This document shows, piece by piece, positions 26,300 to 35,150 of a stretch of 64,000 nucleotides of DNA (its first letter is position 1; every line of letters begins with the position of its first letter). A program made the position numbers and the translations under genes. The stretch is taken from contig NSGV01000002.1 of the NCBI GenBank assembly GCA_002300355.1, forward strand, positions 1,054,001 to 1,118,000, written 5' to 3'. The notes beneath the pieces were generated by a model. That model searched no databases. It was not told the origin of the DNA and saw only the letters and a list, made by a program, of their open reading frames with translations. Source of the stretch: Streptomyces sp. TLI_235. GTDB taxonomy: Bacteria; Actinomycetota; Actinomycetes; Streptomycetales; Streptomycetaceae.

Positions 26300-27574
26300 T
26301 CACCAGCGCGGGATGCGTCGCCGGTGGGCGGGGTCGGTGCGGCGCAGGTAGCCGGTGTCGTCGCGGGTGCGCAGGCCGCAGGCGAGGTACTGCTCGTGCA
26401 GCCGGGCCAGGGCGTCACGGTCGAGTTCGACGCCGAGGCCGGGCCCGGTGGGCACCCGGACGGCGCCGTCCACGACGGCGAGCACGCCGGGTTCGACCAC
26501 GTCCTCGCTCCGCCAGGGCCAGTGGGTGTCGCAGGCGTGGGTGAGTTCGGGCGAGGCGGCGGCCAGGTGGGTCATGGCGGCGAGGCTGATGCCCAGGTGG
26601 GTGTTGGAGTGCATGGACAGCCCGAGGCCGAAGGTGTCGCAGATGCCGGCGAGCAGCCGGGAGCGGTGCAGGCCGCCCCAGTAGTGGTGGTCGGCGAGCA
26701 CGATCCGCACGGAGCGCCGGGCGACGGCGGCCGGCAGGTGCGCGAAGGCGGTGACGCACATGTTGGTGGCGAGCGGGATCTCCGTGCGCGCGGCCACCCG
26801 GGCCATGCCGTCCAGGCCGGGGGTCGGGTCCTCCAGGTACTCGAGGACGCCCTCCAGCCGGCGGGCGACCGCGAGCGAGGTCTCCACCGTCCAGGCGGCG
26901 TTGGGGTCCAGTCGCAGCGGCAGTCCGGGGAAGGCCTCGCGCAGGGCGAGGACGGTCTCGATCTCCTCCTCGGGCGGGCGGACCCCGCCCTTGAGCTTGA
27001 GCACGGTGAAGCCGTGGGTGTCGACCAGGCGGCGGGCCTGGGCGACGATGCCCGCCGTGTCCAGGGCCTCGCCCCAGTCGTCGGGCGGCTGCCCGGGGTG
27101 GCCGGCCCACTTGTGGAAGAGGTAGGCGCTGTACGGGACGGTGTCGCGGACCCGGCCGCCGAGCAGGTCGCTGACGGGCCGTCCGGCGGCGCGGCCCTGG
27201 ACGTCCAGGCAGGCCACTTCGAGGGGTGCGAGGACGCGGTCGACGGTGGAGGCGGCGGTGATCGGCCCGGTCAGGCCGTGCCGGTCGGAGCCGGACCGCC
27301 CGCCGAGGGCGGCGGCGATCCGGGCGCGCATCGGGCCGAGCGCGTGCACCGGCAGGCCGGTCACCGCATCGGCGGCCAGCCGCAGCAGGCGCAGGTGGCC
27401 TTCGTCGCCGAAGGTCTCGCCGAGGCCGGTCGGGCCGTCGCCGGTGGCGACCTCGACGACCGCCCGCAGCGCGTACGGCTCGTGCACGCCCACGGCGTTG
27501 AGCAGCGGCGGTTCGCGGAAGGCGACCGGTGTGACGGTGACCGCGGTGATCGGCAGGGGCGCCACGGCACTCAC
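26300..27574 (-). CDS. Glucarate dehydratase-family enolase-superfamily enzyme
   Basis: A 424-residue enolase-superfamily protein. The N-terminal capping domain ends near 130. The barrel carries LKLKGG (KxK catalytic motif), RLDPNAAW (metal aspartate), LEDPTPG, ATNMCVT (metal-site asparagine), ADHHYWGG and the catalytic-histidine segment SMHSNTHLGIS. This set matches glucarate dehydratase and its paralogues, which dehydrate D-glucarate (and/or L-idarate) to 5-dehydro-4-deoxyglucarate. The GTG at 27574 overlaps the upstream dehydratase stop in GTGA, so the two are coupled. Related acid-sugar substrates cannot be excluded. Confidence 0.85.
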   Translation of the reverse strand: MSAVAPLPITAVTVTPVAFREPPLLNAVGVHEPYALRAVVEVATGDGPTGLGETFGDEGHLRLLRLAADAVTGLPVHALGPMRARIAAALGGRSGSDRHGLTGPITAASTVDRVLAPLEVACLDVQGRAAGRPVSDLLGGRVRDTVPYSAYLFHKWAGHPGQPPDDWGEALDTAGIVAQARRLVDTHGFTVLKLKGGVRPPEEEIETVLALREAFPGLPLRLDPNAAWTVETSLAVARRLEGVLEYLEDPTPGLDGMARVAARTEIPLATNMCVTAFAHLPAAVARRSVRIVLADHHYWGGLHRSRLLAGICDTFGLGLSMHSNTHLGISLAAMTHLAAASPELTHACDTHWPWRSEDVVEPGVLAVVDGAVRVPTGPGLGVELDRDALARLHEQYLACGLRTRDDTGYLRRTDPAHRRRIPRW

Positions 27575-28494
27575 CGGTCGGGGCCTTCCGCGAGGGCGGC
27601 CAGGCCGGCCGCGGTGATCGCCCGCAGCCGGTCGAGGTGTTCGGGCGTGGGATCGGTGAGCGGGGGCCGGACGCCGCCCACCGCGAGGCCGCGCTGCCGG
27701 ACCCCGGCCTTGACCAGGGAGACGGCGTAGCCGGGCACTTCGGTGCGCAGTTCGGCGAGCGGGAGGTAGAAGGCGGCCAGCAGGCGGCCGATCCGGGTCT
27801 CGTCCCCGGCTGCCAGGGCGCGGTGGAAGGCGAGGGCGATCTCGGGGACGAAGGCGAACGAGGCGGAGGAGTAGTGCCGCACGCCGAGGCCGCGGTAGGC
27901 GGGCGCGGTCGCCTCAGCGGTGGGCAGGCCGTTGAAGAACCGGAACGGCTTGCCGGAGGGGCGCAGGGCCTCGTCGACGGCGGTGATCATGCGGGCGAGC
28001 AGTTCGAGGTCGCCGCAGCCGTCCTTGATGCCGGCGACGTGGGGCAGCAGGGCGAGTTCGACGGCGGTGCCGACGTCGAGCCGTCCGGTGCCGCGATGAT
28101 AGGCGATCAGCGGCAGGCCGCCCGCCTCGGCGACCTGCCGGGTGTAGGCCACCAGGCCGGCCTGCGGCGGTTGTACGAGCGGGGGTGGCATCAGCAGCAG
28201 GCCGTCGGCGCCGGCCTCGGCGGCGGCCCGGGCGAGGGCGCGGGCGGTGGGCAGCGGGCCGCCGGTCCCGGCGTACACCGGCAGCCGGCCGGCGGCGGCG
28301 CGGACGGCGGTGCGGACCAGCCGGAGGTGCTCGTCCGGGTCCAGTGCGTGGAACTCGCCGGTGCCGCAGGCCGCGAAGACCGCTCCGGGGCCGGCGGCGA
28401 TCCCGGTCTCCAGGTGTTCGGTGTACACGCCGGTGGCGATCTCGCCGTCCGGGCCGAAGGGGGTCACCGGGAAGAACAGCGGGCCGTCGGGCAT
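27571..28494 (-). CDS. kdgD: 5-dehydro-4-deoxyglucarate dehydratase-like (DapA/DHDPS superfamily)
   Basis: A 307-residue class I aldolase-fold enzyme. FFPVTPF opens the barrel. The phosphate/carboxylate-binding GTGEFHAL replaces the DapA GTTGE, YHRG holds the catalytic tyrosine, and the Schiff-base lysine is in GIKDGCGD. It would convert 5-dehydro-4-deoxy-D-glucarate to 2,5-dioxopentanoate with CO2 release, directly using the product of the co-transcribed enolase-superfamily enzyme. The ATG at 28494 follows a GGAGGAGCC site. It is the first gene of the two-gene operon. Confidence 0.85.
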   Translation of the reverse strand: MPDGPLFFPVTPFGPDGEIATGVYTEHLETGIAAGPGAVFAACGTGEFHALDPDEHLRLVRTAVRAAAGRLPVYAGTGGPLPTARALARAAAEAGADGLLLMPPPLVQPPQAGLVAYTRQVAEAGGLPLIAYHRGTGRLDVGTAVELALLPHVAGIKDGCGDLELLARMITAVDEALRPSGKPFRFFNGLPTAEATAPAYRGLGVRHYSSASFAFVPEIALAFHRALAAGDETRIGRLLAAFYLPLAELRTEVPGYAVSLVKAGVRQRGLAVGGVRPPLTDPTPEHLDRLRAITAAGLAALAEGPDR

Positions 28495-28507
28495 CGGTGG
28501 CTCCTCC

Positions 28508-28548
28508 GGGGGCGGGCTGGCTCGGGCCGTGCAGCCAGCCTCGCCCCC
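28508..28548 (-). terminator. Stem-loop terminator of the xylanase gene
   Basis: GGGGGCGGGCTGGCT (28508-28522) pairs with AGCCAGCCTCGCCCCC (28533-28548), a 15-bp stem with one bulge and a 10-nt loop. It lies 43 nt beyond the xylanase stop and just upstream of the kdgD start, insulating the two minus-strand units. Confidence 0.65.
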
Positions 28549-28590
28549 GCGGGGGTCCGGTGCCGGGCGGCGCGCCGCGCCGCCGGTTGC

Positions 28591-29690
28591 TCAGTGGCCG
28601 CCGGCGAGCGCGAGGTCCTGGCGGAGCGCGGTGTAGGCGGGCTTGGCGCGGTAGTCCTCGGTGAGGATGTTGGCCGAGCCCTGGCCGGCGAAGGTGGTGG
28701 GGACCCAGGAGTACCTGTCGGTGAAGCCCCAGACGGTGAAGTCGGTGCAGTGTTCGGTGAGCAGGCAACCCTGCAGCAGCACGCTGTAGCCCTCGGCCTG
28801 GGCCTCGGTCTTGGTGGCGTCGGCGGGCAGCACCATCCGGACGTCGGCCTCGGTGATCGCGGTGTCCAGTCCGAGGTCGTCGAAGCGCTTCAGGTTGTCG
28901 GCGATGTCGTGCGGGGCCGGGTACTGGACGGCGAGGTGGCCCTGGACGCCGACGCCGTCGATCGGCACGTGCTGCTTCCTCAGCTCGGTGACCAGGGCGA
29001 GCCGGGCCGTGCTCTTGGGGTTGACGCCCTCGATGTTGTAGTCGTTGATGTACAGCTCGGCCTTGGGGTCGGCCTCGTGGGCCCAGCGGAAGGCGTCGGC
29101 GATGTAGCCCGGGCCGAGGTTGCGCAGCCAGACGGAGTCGCGCAGGGTGCCGTCCTCGTTGAAGGCCTCGTTGACGACGTCCCACTGCCAGATCCGGCCC
29201 TTGAAGTGGGTGACCTCGTCGGTGATGTGACGGTGCAGGATGTCGCGCAGCTGGTCCGGGGTGAAGCTGCCGGAGGTGAGCCAGCCGGGCAGCTGGCTGT
29301 GCCAGACGAGGGTGTGGCCGCGGACGAGCTGGTGGTTGTCGTGGGCGAAGTCGACGAGGTCGTCGGCGGGGCCCCAGGTGTAGCTGCCGCGGACGGCCTC
29401 GACCGACTCCCACTTCATCGCGTTCTCCGGGGTGACGGAGCTGAACTCGGTGGCGGTCCTCTCCCGGTACGGGGTGTCGGCGGTCAGGGCGGACATGTCC
29501 ACCGCCGTTCCGATGCGCACGCCGGCGCGGCGGCCGAGCTCGCCCAGCGTGCGGGCGGCCGGGGCCTTCGGGTGCACGGCTGCGGAGGCGGTGTCGGCCG
29601 CGTTGCCGGCGGACGGGGATGCGGTGGCGGTGGCGGTGCCAGGGCTGCGGCGGTGGCCGCCACGAGTGCGGTGCGGGTCGCTCTGATCAC
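28591..29690 (-). CDS. Endo-1,4-beta-xylanase, GH10, with an apparent frameshift between signal peptide and mature domain
   Basis: The GH10 domain has WHSQLPGW, the acid/base glutamate in WDVVNEAF, NDYNIEG and the nucleophile glutamate in ITEADV. It ends at 28591. The matching secretion signal (MIRATRTALVAATAAAL, GTG at 29690 after GAGAGGGA) is in another frame. The frames meet near 29640, and one extra G in CTGGCACC (giving CTGGGCACC) joins them as ...AAALGTATATASPSAG. So either the strain carries a 1-bp deletion that kills secretion, or the base is missing from the assembly. The intact enzyme would be exported and cut xylan internally. No carbohydrate-binding module is present. The operator-like repeat upstream supports regulated expression. 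Confidence 0.85.
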
Positions 29691-29738
29691 GGGAGGTCCC
29701 TCTCGGCGGGATCGTAGGGCCGGGTGGCCTTGAGCCTC

Positions 29739-29769
29739 GAAACTTTTCGCAATCGGCTGCGCAAGTTTC
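29739..29769. promoter_or_regulatory. Inverted-repeat operator candidate upstream of the xylanase
   Basis: GAAACTT (29739-29745) and AAGTTTC (29763-29769) are perfect arms, and the inner bases (TTCGCA / TGCGCA) extend the symmetry with one bulge. The left part also contains CGAAA-CT-TTTCG, a short palindrome like that described upstream of other streptomycete xylanase genes. It lies about 50 bp before the GTG at 29690, in a locally AT-rich stretch. Binding by a sugar-responsive repressor is inference. Confidence 0.6.
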
Positions 29770-30028
29770 AGGCACGCTAGCGGCCCGATTTTTGCGTGGT
29801 CAGTCCCCGCGCATCAAGCTTTTGGGCTGGATTGACGTCGACCCAGGGCCATGCCCGGGACCGGCCGCTCATCCCTGGCGGTCGGATTCACGTGAGGGAC
29901 TGGCCGAAAATCTCGCTCTGTCTTACGATTCTGCCGCCCGGCGGGTCGCGAGAGAGCTCCGGCCGGTAGGTGCCACGGTCCGGTGTGGGAGTGGCCGTGG
30001 CGCGATTGCGGGACGAGGGTCACCGCAC
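29770..30028. other. Gap between the xylanase operator and the Cds1 terminator
   Basis: About 260 bp without a convincing gene; with the operator and the terminator the gene-free span is roughly 420 bp. The part at 29770-29830 is lower in G+C (ATTTTTGCG, TTTTGGGC), as expected of the xylanase promoter, but no confident -35/-10 pair was placed. Confidence 0.4.
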
Positions 30029-30071
30029 ACGACGGCCCGGGGAGTACGTGGCGCACTCCCCGGGCCGTCGT
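30029..30071 (-). terminator. Perfect 17-bp stem-loop terminator
   Basis: ACGACGGCCCGGGGAGT (30029-30045) is exactly complementary to ACTCCCCGGGCCGTCGT (30055-30071), with a 9-nt loop. It lies 43 nt after the desulfhydrase stop on the minus strand and is the most stable hairpin seen in the window. Confidence 0.8.
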
Positions 30072-30113
30072 GGTGGTCGCGGTGCCGGGCGGAGGCCGTC
30101 CGGCGGTGGTGGC

Positions 30114-31220
30114 TCAGCCCAGGCCGATGGACGTCCCGGCGAGGAAGTCCTCCAGCTCGGCGACGTAGGCGGTGATGTCGATGCCCTGCTCGGCGAGCCA
30201 GGCGTCGGAGTAGTACTTGTCGAGGTAGCGGTCGCCCGGGTCGCAGATGAGCGTGACGACGCTGCCGGCCTGCCCGGCGGCGCGCATCTCGGCGACGATC
30301 CGCAGGGCGCTCCACAGCCCGGTGCCGGTGGAGGCGCCGGCCTTCTTGCCGAGCGCGTCCTCGAGGACGCGGACGGCCGCTATCGATGCGGCGTCGGGGA
30401 CCTTCATCATCCGGTCGACGGCGCCGGGCACGAAGCTGGGTTCCATCCGGGGGCGGCCGATGCCCTCGATCCGGGAGCCGGTGGGGCAGGTGGCCTCGGG
30501 GTCGTGGTTGACCCAGCCCTCGAAGAAGCAGGAGTTCTCCGGGTCCGCGACGCAGATCCGGGTGTCGAACTGCATGTAGTGCACGTACCGGGCAATGGTC
30601 GCGGAGGTGCCGCCGGTGCCGGCGGTGGCGACGATCCAGGCCGGTTCGGGGTGCGGCTCCAGCCGGAGCTGGGCGAACACGGACTCGGCGATGTTGTTGT
30701 TGCCGCGCCAATCGGTGGCGCGCTCGGCGTAGGTGAACTGGTCCATGTAGTGGCCGCCGGTCTCCTCGGCGAGCCGGGTGGACGCGTCGTAGACCTCGCA
30801 GGGGTTGTCGACGAGGTGACATCGGCCGCCGTGGAACTCGATGAGCTCGATCTTGGCCCGGCTGGTCGTCCGGGCCATCACCGCGATGAACGGGACGCCG
30901 ATCAGCTTGGCGAAGTACGCCTCCGAGACGGCCGTGGAGCCGCTGGACGCCTCGATGACCGGCTTGCCGGGTCTGATCCAGCCGTTGCAGAGTCCGTAGA
31001 GGAAGAGCGAGCGGGCGAGCCGGTGCTTGAGGCTGCCGGTCGGGTGGGTGGACTCGTCCTTCAGGTAGAGGTCGATGCCCCACTCCTCGGGGAGCGGGAA
31101 GCGCAGCAGGTGCGTGTCGGCGGACCGGTTGGCGTCCGCCTGGACCTTCCGCACCGCCTCCTTCAGCCAGGCCCGGTACTCCGGGTCGGAGCGATCCACG
31201 TCCACCGTGTGCAGAGCCAT
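30114..31220 (-). CDS. cds1: PLP-dependent cysteine synthase-fold enzyme, L-cysteine desulfhydrase Cds1-like
   Basis: A 368-residue beta-family PLP enzyme. The Schiff-base lysine is Lys65 in THPTGSLKHRLA, the substrate loop is ASSGSTAVSEA, and ATAGTGGTSATIA binds the cofactor phosphate. The long form with CFFEGWVNHDP matches mycobacterial Cds1, which releases H2S and pyruvate from L-cysteine, rather than the ~310-residue CysK. The ATG at 31220 follows a strong AAGGAGG site; an upstream in-frame start has none. Single gene with operator-like repeats upstream and a strong terminator downstream. Confidence 0.85.
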   Translation of the reverse strand: MALHTVDVDRSDPEYRAWLKEAVRKVQADANRSADTHLLRFPLPEEWGIDLYLKDESTHPTGSLKHRLARSLFLYGLCNGWIRPGKPVIEASSGSTAVSEAYFAKLIGVPFIAVMARTTSRAKIELIEFHGGRCHLVDNPCEVYDASTRLAEETGGHYMDQFTYAERATDWRGNNNIAESVFAQLRLEPHPEPAWIVATAGTGGTSATIARYVHYMQFDTRICVADPENSCFFEGWVNHDPEATCPTGSRIEGIGRPRMEPSFVPGAVDRMMKVPDAASIAAVRVLEDALGKKAGASTGTGLWSALRIVAEMRAAGQAGSVVTLICDPGDRYLDKYYSDAWLAEQGIDITAYVAELEDFLAGTSIGLG

Positions 31221-31259
31221 CGCGGGCCTCCTTGTCCTGACGACATCACCTCCACCAAG

Positions 31260-31292
31260 CGTAACAGGCAACTACGATAAGTGACTGTTACG
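31260..31292. promoter_or_regulatory. Inverted repeat upstream of the cysteine desulfhydrase
   Basis: CGTAACAG (31260-31267) and CTGTTACG (31285-31292) are perfect 8-bp arms separated by 17 bp, 40-70 bp before the cds1-like ATG. A second pair, CGATAAG (31276-31282) and CTTATCG (31310-31316), overlaps it. The region is AT-rich for this genome. A repressor or activator site is likely; the protein is unknown. Confidence 0.5.
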
Positions 31293-31383
31293 GGATCTCC
31301 AGCGAACCCTTATCGGGCGGCACAGCGGTGAGAACGGCGGCACAGGGCGGCGGCCGACGGCGGCGGTGAAGGGCCGTGGTGGA

Positions 31384-31412
31384 GGGCGGCGGGGCGCCGG
31401 GCCCCGCCGCCC
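31384..31412 (-). terminator. 12-bp perfect hairpin after the FtsX-type permease
   Basis: GGGCGGCGGGGC (31384-31395), loop GCCGG and GCCCCGCCGCCC (31401-31412) lie 15 nt beyond the permease stop on the minus strand, ending the SHOCT-ABC operon. Confidence 0.7.
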
Positions 31413-31427
31413 GTCCCGGGCGGGCGC

Positions 31428-33992
31428 TCAGTCCGCGGCGATCGCCCGGAGGACGTCCAGCCGCGCGGCCCGCCCGGCCGGCCGGAGCCCGGCGACGGCG
31501 CCCGCCACCAGACCCGCGAGCAGCACCACGGCGAGGCGTCCGGCCGGCAGGGCGAAGGAACCGGTGCCGGCGCTGTCGGAGGCCCGGACCAGCGCCCACC
31601 CGAGGAAGGCGCCGAGCCCCAGGCCCCCGACCGTGCCGAACGCGGCGACCAGCACCGACTCCCAGCGGACCATCGACCGCAGCTGCCCCCTGGTCTGCCC
31701 GACCGCCCGCAGCAGGCCGAGCTCACGGGTGCGCTCGTGCACGGCCAGCGTCAGCGTGTTGGCGATGCCGAGCAGGGCGATCAGCACGGCCAGCGCCAGC
31801 AGGGCGTAGACCACGGACAGCATGGTGTCCACGCCGCCGGCGGCACTGGCCGCGTACTCGTCGCGGTCCTGCACCTGCGGGTTGCCGTAGCCGTCCGCGA
31901 CGTGCTGGACGGCGGCCTTGAGCTCGGCGAGCGACACGCCGGGCCGCAGGGCGACCGCGACCATGGTGTCGCTGTCCTGGACCCGGTGCGGCGCCCACGC
32001 CTGGCGGGTCATCAGGTAGTCGCCCGCCACACCGCCGCCCTCGTACAGCGCCCGGACGGTGAACCGCGCGGTGCCGTCGGTGAACGCGACGGAGACCGTG
32101 GAGCCCAGCTGCCAGCCGCGCTCGGCGGCCTCGCTGCGGGAGACGGCGAGGCCGTCGGTGCCGAGGGCGGCGAGGCTGCCGTCCACCCGGCCCAGGTCGA
32201 GCACGCCGGGCAGCCGGGCCGGGTCGGTGATGTCCAGCTCCCGGCCGTGGCCGTCGATCCGGGCGACCCCGCGGCCGAGCCCGACCGCCTGCTCCACCTC
32301 GGGCAACCGGCGCACGGCCTCGGCGAGTTTCGGACTGACCCCGCTGCCGCCGGCGCCGAACGCGGGCGCGGTGACGGCCAGGTCGCCAGCGAAGGAGCGG
32401 TCGACGGTGTCGTCCAGGGTGGCCCGGATCGAGGCGGCGAACACGGTGAACAGCGTCACCACCGCGACGCCGACCATCAGGGCGGTGGCGGTCGCCGCCG
32501 TCCGGGACGGGTTGCGGGCCGCGTTGCGGCGGGCCAGCGCGCCGCTGACACCGCGCAACCGCGGCAGCGGCGCGCCGAGCACGCGGACGGCCAGTGCCGC
32601 GGCGACCGGGCCGAGGACCACGGTGCCGGCCAGCGCCGCCAGCGCACCGGCGGTGGTGAGGGCCACCGAGGGCCCGCTCGTCGCACCGAGCACCGTCAGG
32701 GGCACGCCGCCGGCCAGCAGGGCGGCGCCGAGCACGGCCCGGACCCGGCCGGTGCGCCCGCTCGCCGCGTCGTCCACCGCGCTTTCGCGCAGCGCCGCGA
32801 GCGGGGCGGTGCGGCCGGCCCGGACGGCGGGCAGCAGGGCGGAGCCCAGGGTGACCAGGATGCCCACGGCGAGCGGCAGGACGACCGAGGCCGTCGCGAC
32901 GACCATCCCGCCGGTGGGCAGCGAGAAGCCCAGCGCGGCGAAGAGCGCGCTCAGCCCGGCCGCCACCCCGATGCCGCCGGCCAGACCGGCCGCCGAGGCC
33001 AGCACGGCCACCGCGGCGGCCTCCGCGAGGGTGGCGCCGAGGACCTGTCGGCGGTGCGCGCCGAGCGCGCGCAGCAGCGCGTTCTCCCGGGTGCGCTGGG
33101 CGACCACGATGGCGAAGGTGTTGTGGATGGTGAAGGTCGCGACGAGCAGGGCGATCCCGGCGAAGACCAGCAGCAGCGTGGTGAACATGGTCAGGAAGCG
33201 GCCGGAGACGTCCGCGGTGGACTCGGCGGTCGCGGCCTGCCCGGTGAGTGCCTCCACACCGGACGGCAGCAGCGGCTCGACCCGGTCCACGAGCTGCTGC
33301 TGCGTCAGGGTGTCGGAGCGCAGCCGGATCGCGCTCGCCTGGCCCTCGCCCTTGGGGGTGAGGTGGCGCTCGGCGTCGCCGAGGGTCAGGCCGGTGAAGG
33401 TGGAGGGGCCCATGCCGTCGGCGTCGGCGCCGAAGGTGGCGATGCCGACGACGGTGATCCGCACCGGGTCCGGGGTGCGCAGCACGGTGGTGTCGCCGAT
33501 GTGCAGGTCGCCGGCCTTGGCGGCGCCGCGGTTGACGACGGCCTCGCCGGGGGCGGCGGGTGCCCGGCCCTCGGCCAGCCGGTAGGGGTTGAGGGTGCTG
33601 TCGGTGAGCCAGTTGCCGGCGAGGGTGGGCGGGCCCTTGCCGCCGACCGGCTCGCCGTTCCGGCCGACCAGCTGGCCGGCGCCCTGGACCGACGGCTCGG
33701 CCGCGCTGACCCCGGGAACGGTGCGCAGCCGGTCGGCGAGCGCGGTGTCGACCGGTGCCCGGACCCCGCCCGGGACGTTCTGGGCGGGCAGGACGTCGGC
33801 GCTGCGGACGACGGCGCCGGTGCCCGCGTTGGCGTCGGCGAACAGGGTGTCGAAGTTGGCCCGCAGGGTGTCGCCGAGCACCATCGTGCCGGTCAGGAAC
33901 GCCACGCCGAGCAGGACCGCGAAGACGGTGCCGGCCAGTCGGCGGCGGTGCGCGCGGGCGGACCGGAGTCCGATCCGCAGGGCGGTGTTCAT
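31428..33992 (-). CDS. FtsX/MacB-type ABC transporter permease, duplicated
   Basis: An 854-residue permease with an N-terminal membrane segment (about 17-40), an extracytoplasmic domain, a three-helix FtsX domain (about 265-400), a second N-terminal-like unit (helix near 485) and a second FtsX domain (about 720-850). The repeat RENALLRALGAHRRQVLG / RELGLLRAVGQTRGQLRS shows the internal duplication. Such proteins extrude peptides or antibiotics or work mechanically on the envelope. The ATG at 33992 overlaps the ATPase stop by ATGA. It is the last gene of a three-gene operon. Confidence 0.9.
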   Translation of the reverse strand: MNTALRIGLRSARAHRRRLAGTVFAVLLGVAFLTGTMVLGDTLRANFDTLFADANAGTGAVVRSADVLPAQNVPGGVRAPVDTALADRLRTVPGVSAAEPSVQGAGQLVGRNGEPVGGKGPPTLAGNWLTDSTLNPYRLAEGRAPAAPGEAVVNRGAAKAGDLHIGDTTVLRTPDPVRITVVGIATFGADADGMGPSTFTGLTLGDAERHLTPKGEGQASAIRLRSDTLTQQQLVDRVEPLLPSGVEALTGQAATAESTADVSGRFLTMFTTLLLVFAGIALLVATFTIHNTFAIVVAQRTRENALLRALGAHRRQVLGATLAEAAAVAVLASAAGLAGGIGVAAGLSALFAALGFSLPTGGMVVATASVVLPLAVGILVTLGSALLPAVRAGRTAPLAALRESAVDDAASGRTGRVRAVLGAALLAGGVPLTVLGATSGPSVALTTAGALAALAGTVVLGPVAAALAVRVLGAPLPRLRGVSGALARRNAARNPSRTAATATALMVGVAVVTLFTVFAASIRATLDDTVDRSFAGDLAVTAPAFGAGGSGVSPKLAEAVRRLPEVEQAVGLGRGVARIDGHGRELDITDPARLPGVLDLGRVDGSLAALGTDGLAVSRSEAAERGWQLGSTVSVAFTDGTARFTVRALYEGGGVAGDYLMTRQAWAPHRVQDSDTMVAVALRPGVSLAELKAAVQHVADGYGNPQVQDRDEYAASAAGGVDTMLSVVYALLALAVLIALLGIANTLTLAVHERTRELGLLRAVGQTRGQLRSMVRWESVLVAAFGTVGGLGLGAFLGWALVRASDSAGTGSFALPAGRLAVVLLAGLVAGAVAGLRPAGRAARLDVLRAIAAD

Positions 33993-34768
33993 CCTCGGTC
34001 ACCCTCCCGTGCGCCGGTGGCCGCGGCCGGGGCGTCGAAGGCCTTCATCCGGTCGAGGACGAGGTCGGCGGTGGGCGCGTCCATGCTGTCCACCAGCCGG
34101 CCGTCGGCCAGGAACAGGGCCCGGTCGGCGTAGCCGGCGGCGGTGGGGTCGTGGGTGACCATCACCACCGCCTGGCCCATCGTGTCGACCGCCTGCCGGA
34201 GCAGGCCGAGGACCTCGGCGCCGGAGCGGGAGTCCAGGTTGCCGGTGGGCTCGTCGGCGAAGACGACCTGCGGACGGCCGGCGAGGGCGCGGGCCACGGC
34301 CACCCGCTGCTGCTGGCCGCCGGACAGCTCGGCGGGCCGGTGGTGCAGCCGGTCGCCGAGGCCGACCACGTCGACGAGGGCGTCCACCCAGCCACGGTCG
34401 GGTGCCTGCCCGGCGAGGTCGAGCGGGAGGGTGATGTTCTCCCGGACGGTGAGGGTGGGCACCAGGTTGAAGGACTGGAAGACGAATCCGATGCGTTCGC
34501 GGCGGAGTTCGGTGAGCCGGCGGTCGTTCAGCGTGCCGAGCTCGGTGCCGCCGATGTGGGCGCTGCCGGCGGTGAGGGTGTCCAGGCCGGCGGCGCAGTG
34601 CATCAGCGTCGACTTGCCCGAGCCGGACGGGCCCATGATCGCGGTGAACCGCCCGGCCGGGAATTCGACCGTGACGTGGTCGAGCGCCCGGACCCGGGTC
34701 GCGCCGACGCCGTACACCTTGACCGCGTCCGTGACCGCGGCGGCGGGGTGCAGCTGGACGACGGTCAT
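33989..34768 (-). CDS. ABC transporter ATP-binding protein (MacB/LolD type)
   Basis: A 259-residue ATPase with Walker A GPSGSGKST (Lys52), Q-loop FVFQSFNLVPTLT, signature LSGGQQQRVAVARAL, Walker B VVFADEPTGNLD and switch VTHDP. The SFNLVPTLT and DEPTGNLD strings are typical of the LolD/MacB/FtsE group that partners FtsX-type permeases. The ATG at 34768 shares ATGA with the preceding SHOCT gene, and its stop overlaps the permease start. Confidence 0.92.
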   Translation of the reverse strand: MTVVQLHPAAAVTDAVKVYGVGATRVRALDHVTVEFPAGRFTAIMGPSGSGKSTLMHCAAGLDTLTAGSAHIGGTELGTLNDRRLTELRRERIGFVFQSFNLVPTLTVRENITLPLDLAGQAPDRGWVDALVDVVGLGDRLHHRPAELSGGQQQRVAVARALAGRPQVVFADEPTGNLDSRSGAEVLGLLRQAVDTMGQAVVMVTHDPTAAGYADRALFLADGRLVDSMDAPTADLVLDRMKAFDAPAAATGAREGDRG

Positions 34769-35037
34769 TTCGCACCGCCGGGCCGGTCGGTCCGCTCGGT
34801 GAGCACGGCGCGCTTGGCGCGGTACTCGTCCTCGTCGATCTCGCCGCGGGCGTAGCGGTCGCCGAGCGTGGCCAGCGGGCCGCCGTGGTGCCGGCCACCG
34901 GGGCCGTGGCCGTGCCGCCAAGCGGTGCGCCGCAGGATCCACACGACGAGGAGGATCACGGCTGCCCAGAAGAAGGGGATCAGCAGGATCCACGGGCCGG
35001 GCCAGTGGCCGTCCGCGTGGGCGAGCAGGGGGTCCAT
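34765..35037 (-). CDS. Small membrane protein with C-terminal SHOCT domain
   Basis: A 90-residue protein. One membrane helix (about 14-31, WILLIPFFWAAVILLVVW) and a His/Gly-rich linker lead to a C-terminal SHOCT motif (LATLGDRYARGEIDEDEYRAK). SHOCT segments are usually oligomerisation or membrane-associated modules. The ATG at 35037 is chosen because GAGGAG lies 9 nt upstream; an ATG at 35046 abuts it directly. It is the first gene of the operon with the ABC transporter and may be an accessory subunit. Confidence 0.82.
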   Translation of the reverse strand: MDPLLAHADGHWPGPWILLIPFFWAAVILLVVWILRRTAWRHGHGPGGRHHGGPLATLGDRYARGEIDEDEYRAKRAVLTERTDRPGGAK

Positions 35038-35134
35038 GGTGTCCATCTCCTCGGTGCAGGGCTGTTGCCGGGACTGCACCGAGCCTCTCCCCCGGGCACC
35101 CTGCCGCGCGTCGTCCGGCGAGCGGCAGCTGCGG

Positions 35135-35150
35135 TACTCCCTGCGTAGTA
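35135..35150. promoter_or_regulatory. Response-regulator-type box upstream of the SHOCT-ABC operon
   Basis: TACTCCCTGCGTAGTA has the same left half (TACTCCC) and the same AGTA end as the perfect palindrome at 37381-37396, before the neighbouring kinase gene. It lies about 98 bp upstream of the SHOCT start. A shared binding site for the adjacent LuxR-type regulator is inferred. Confidence 0.55.
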
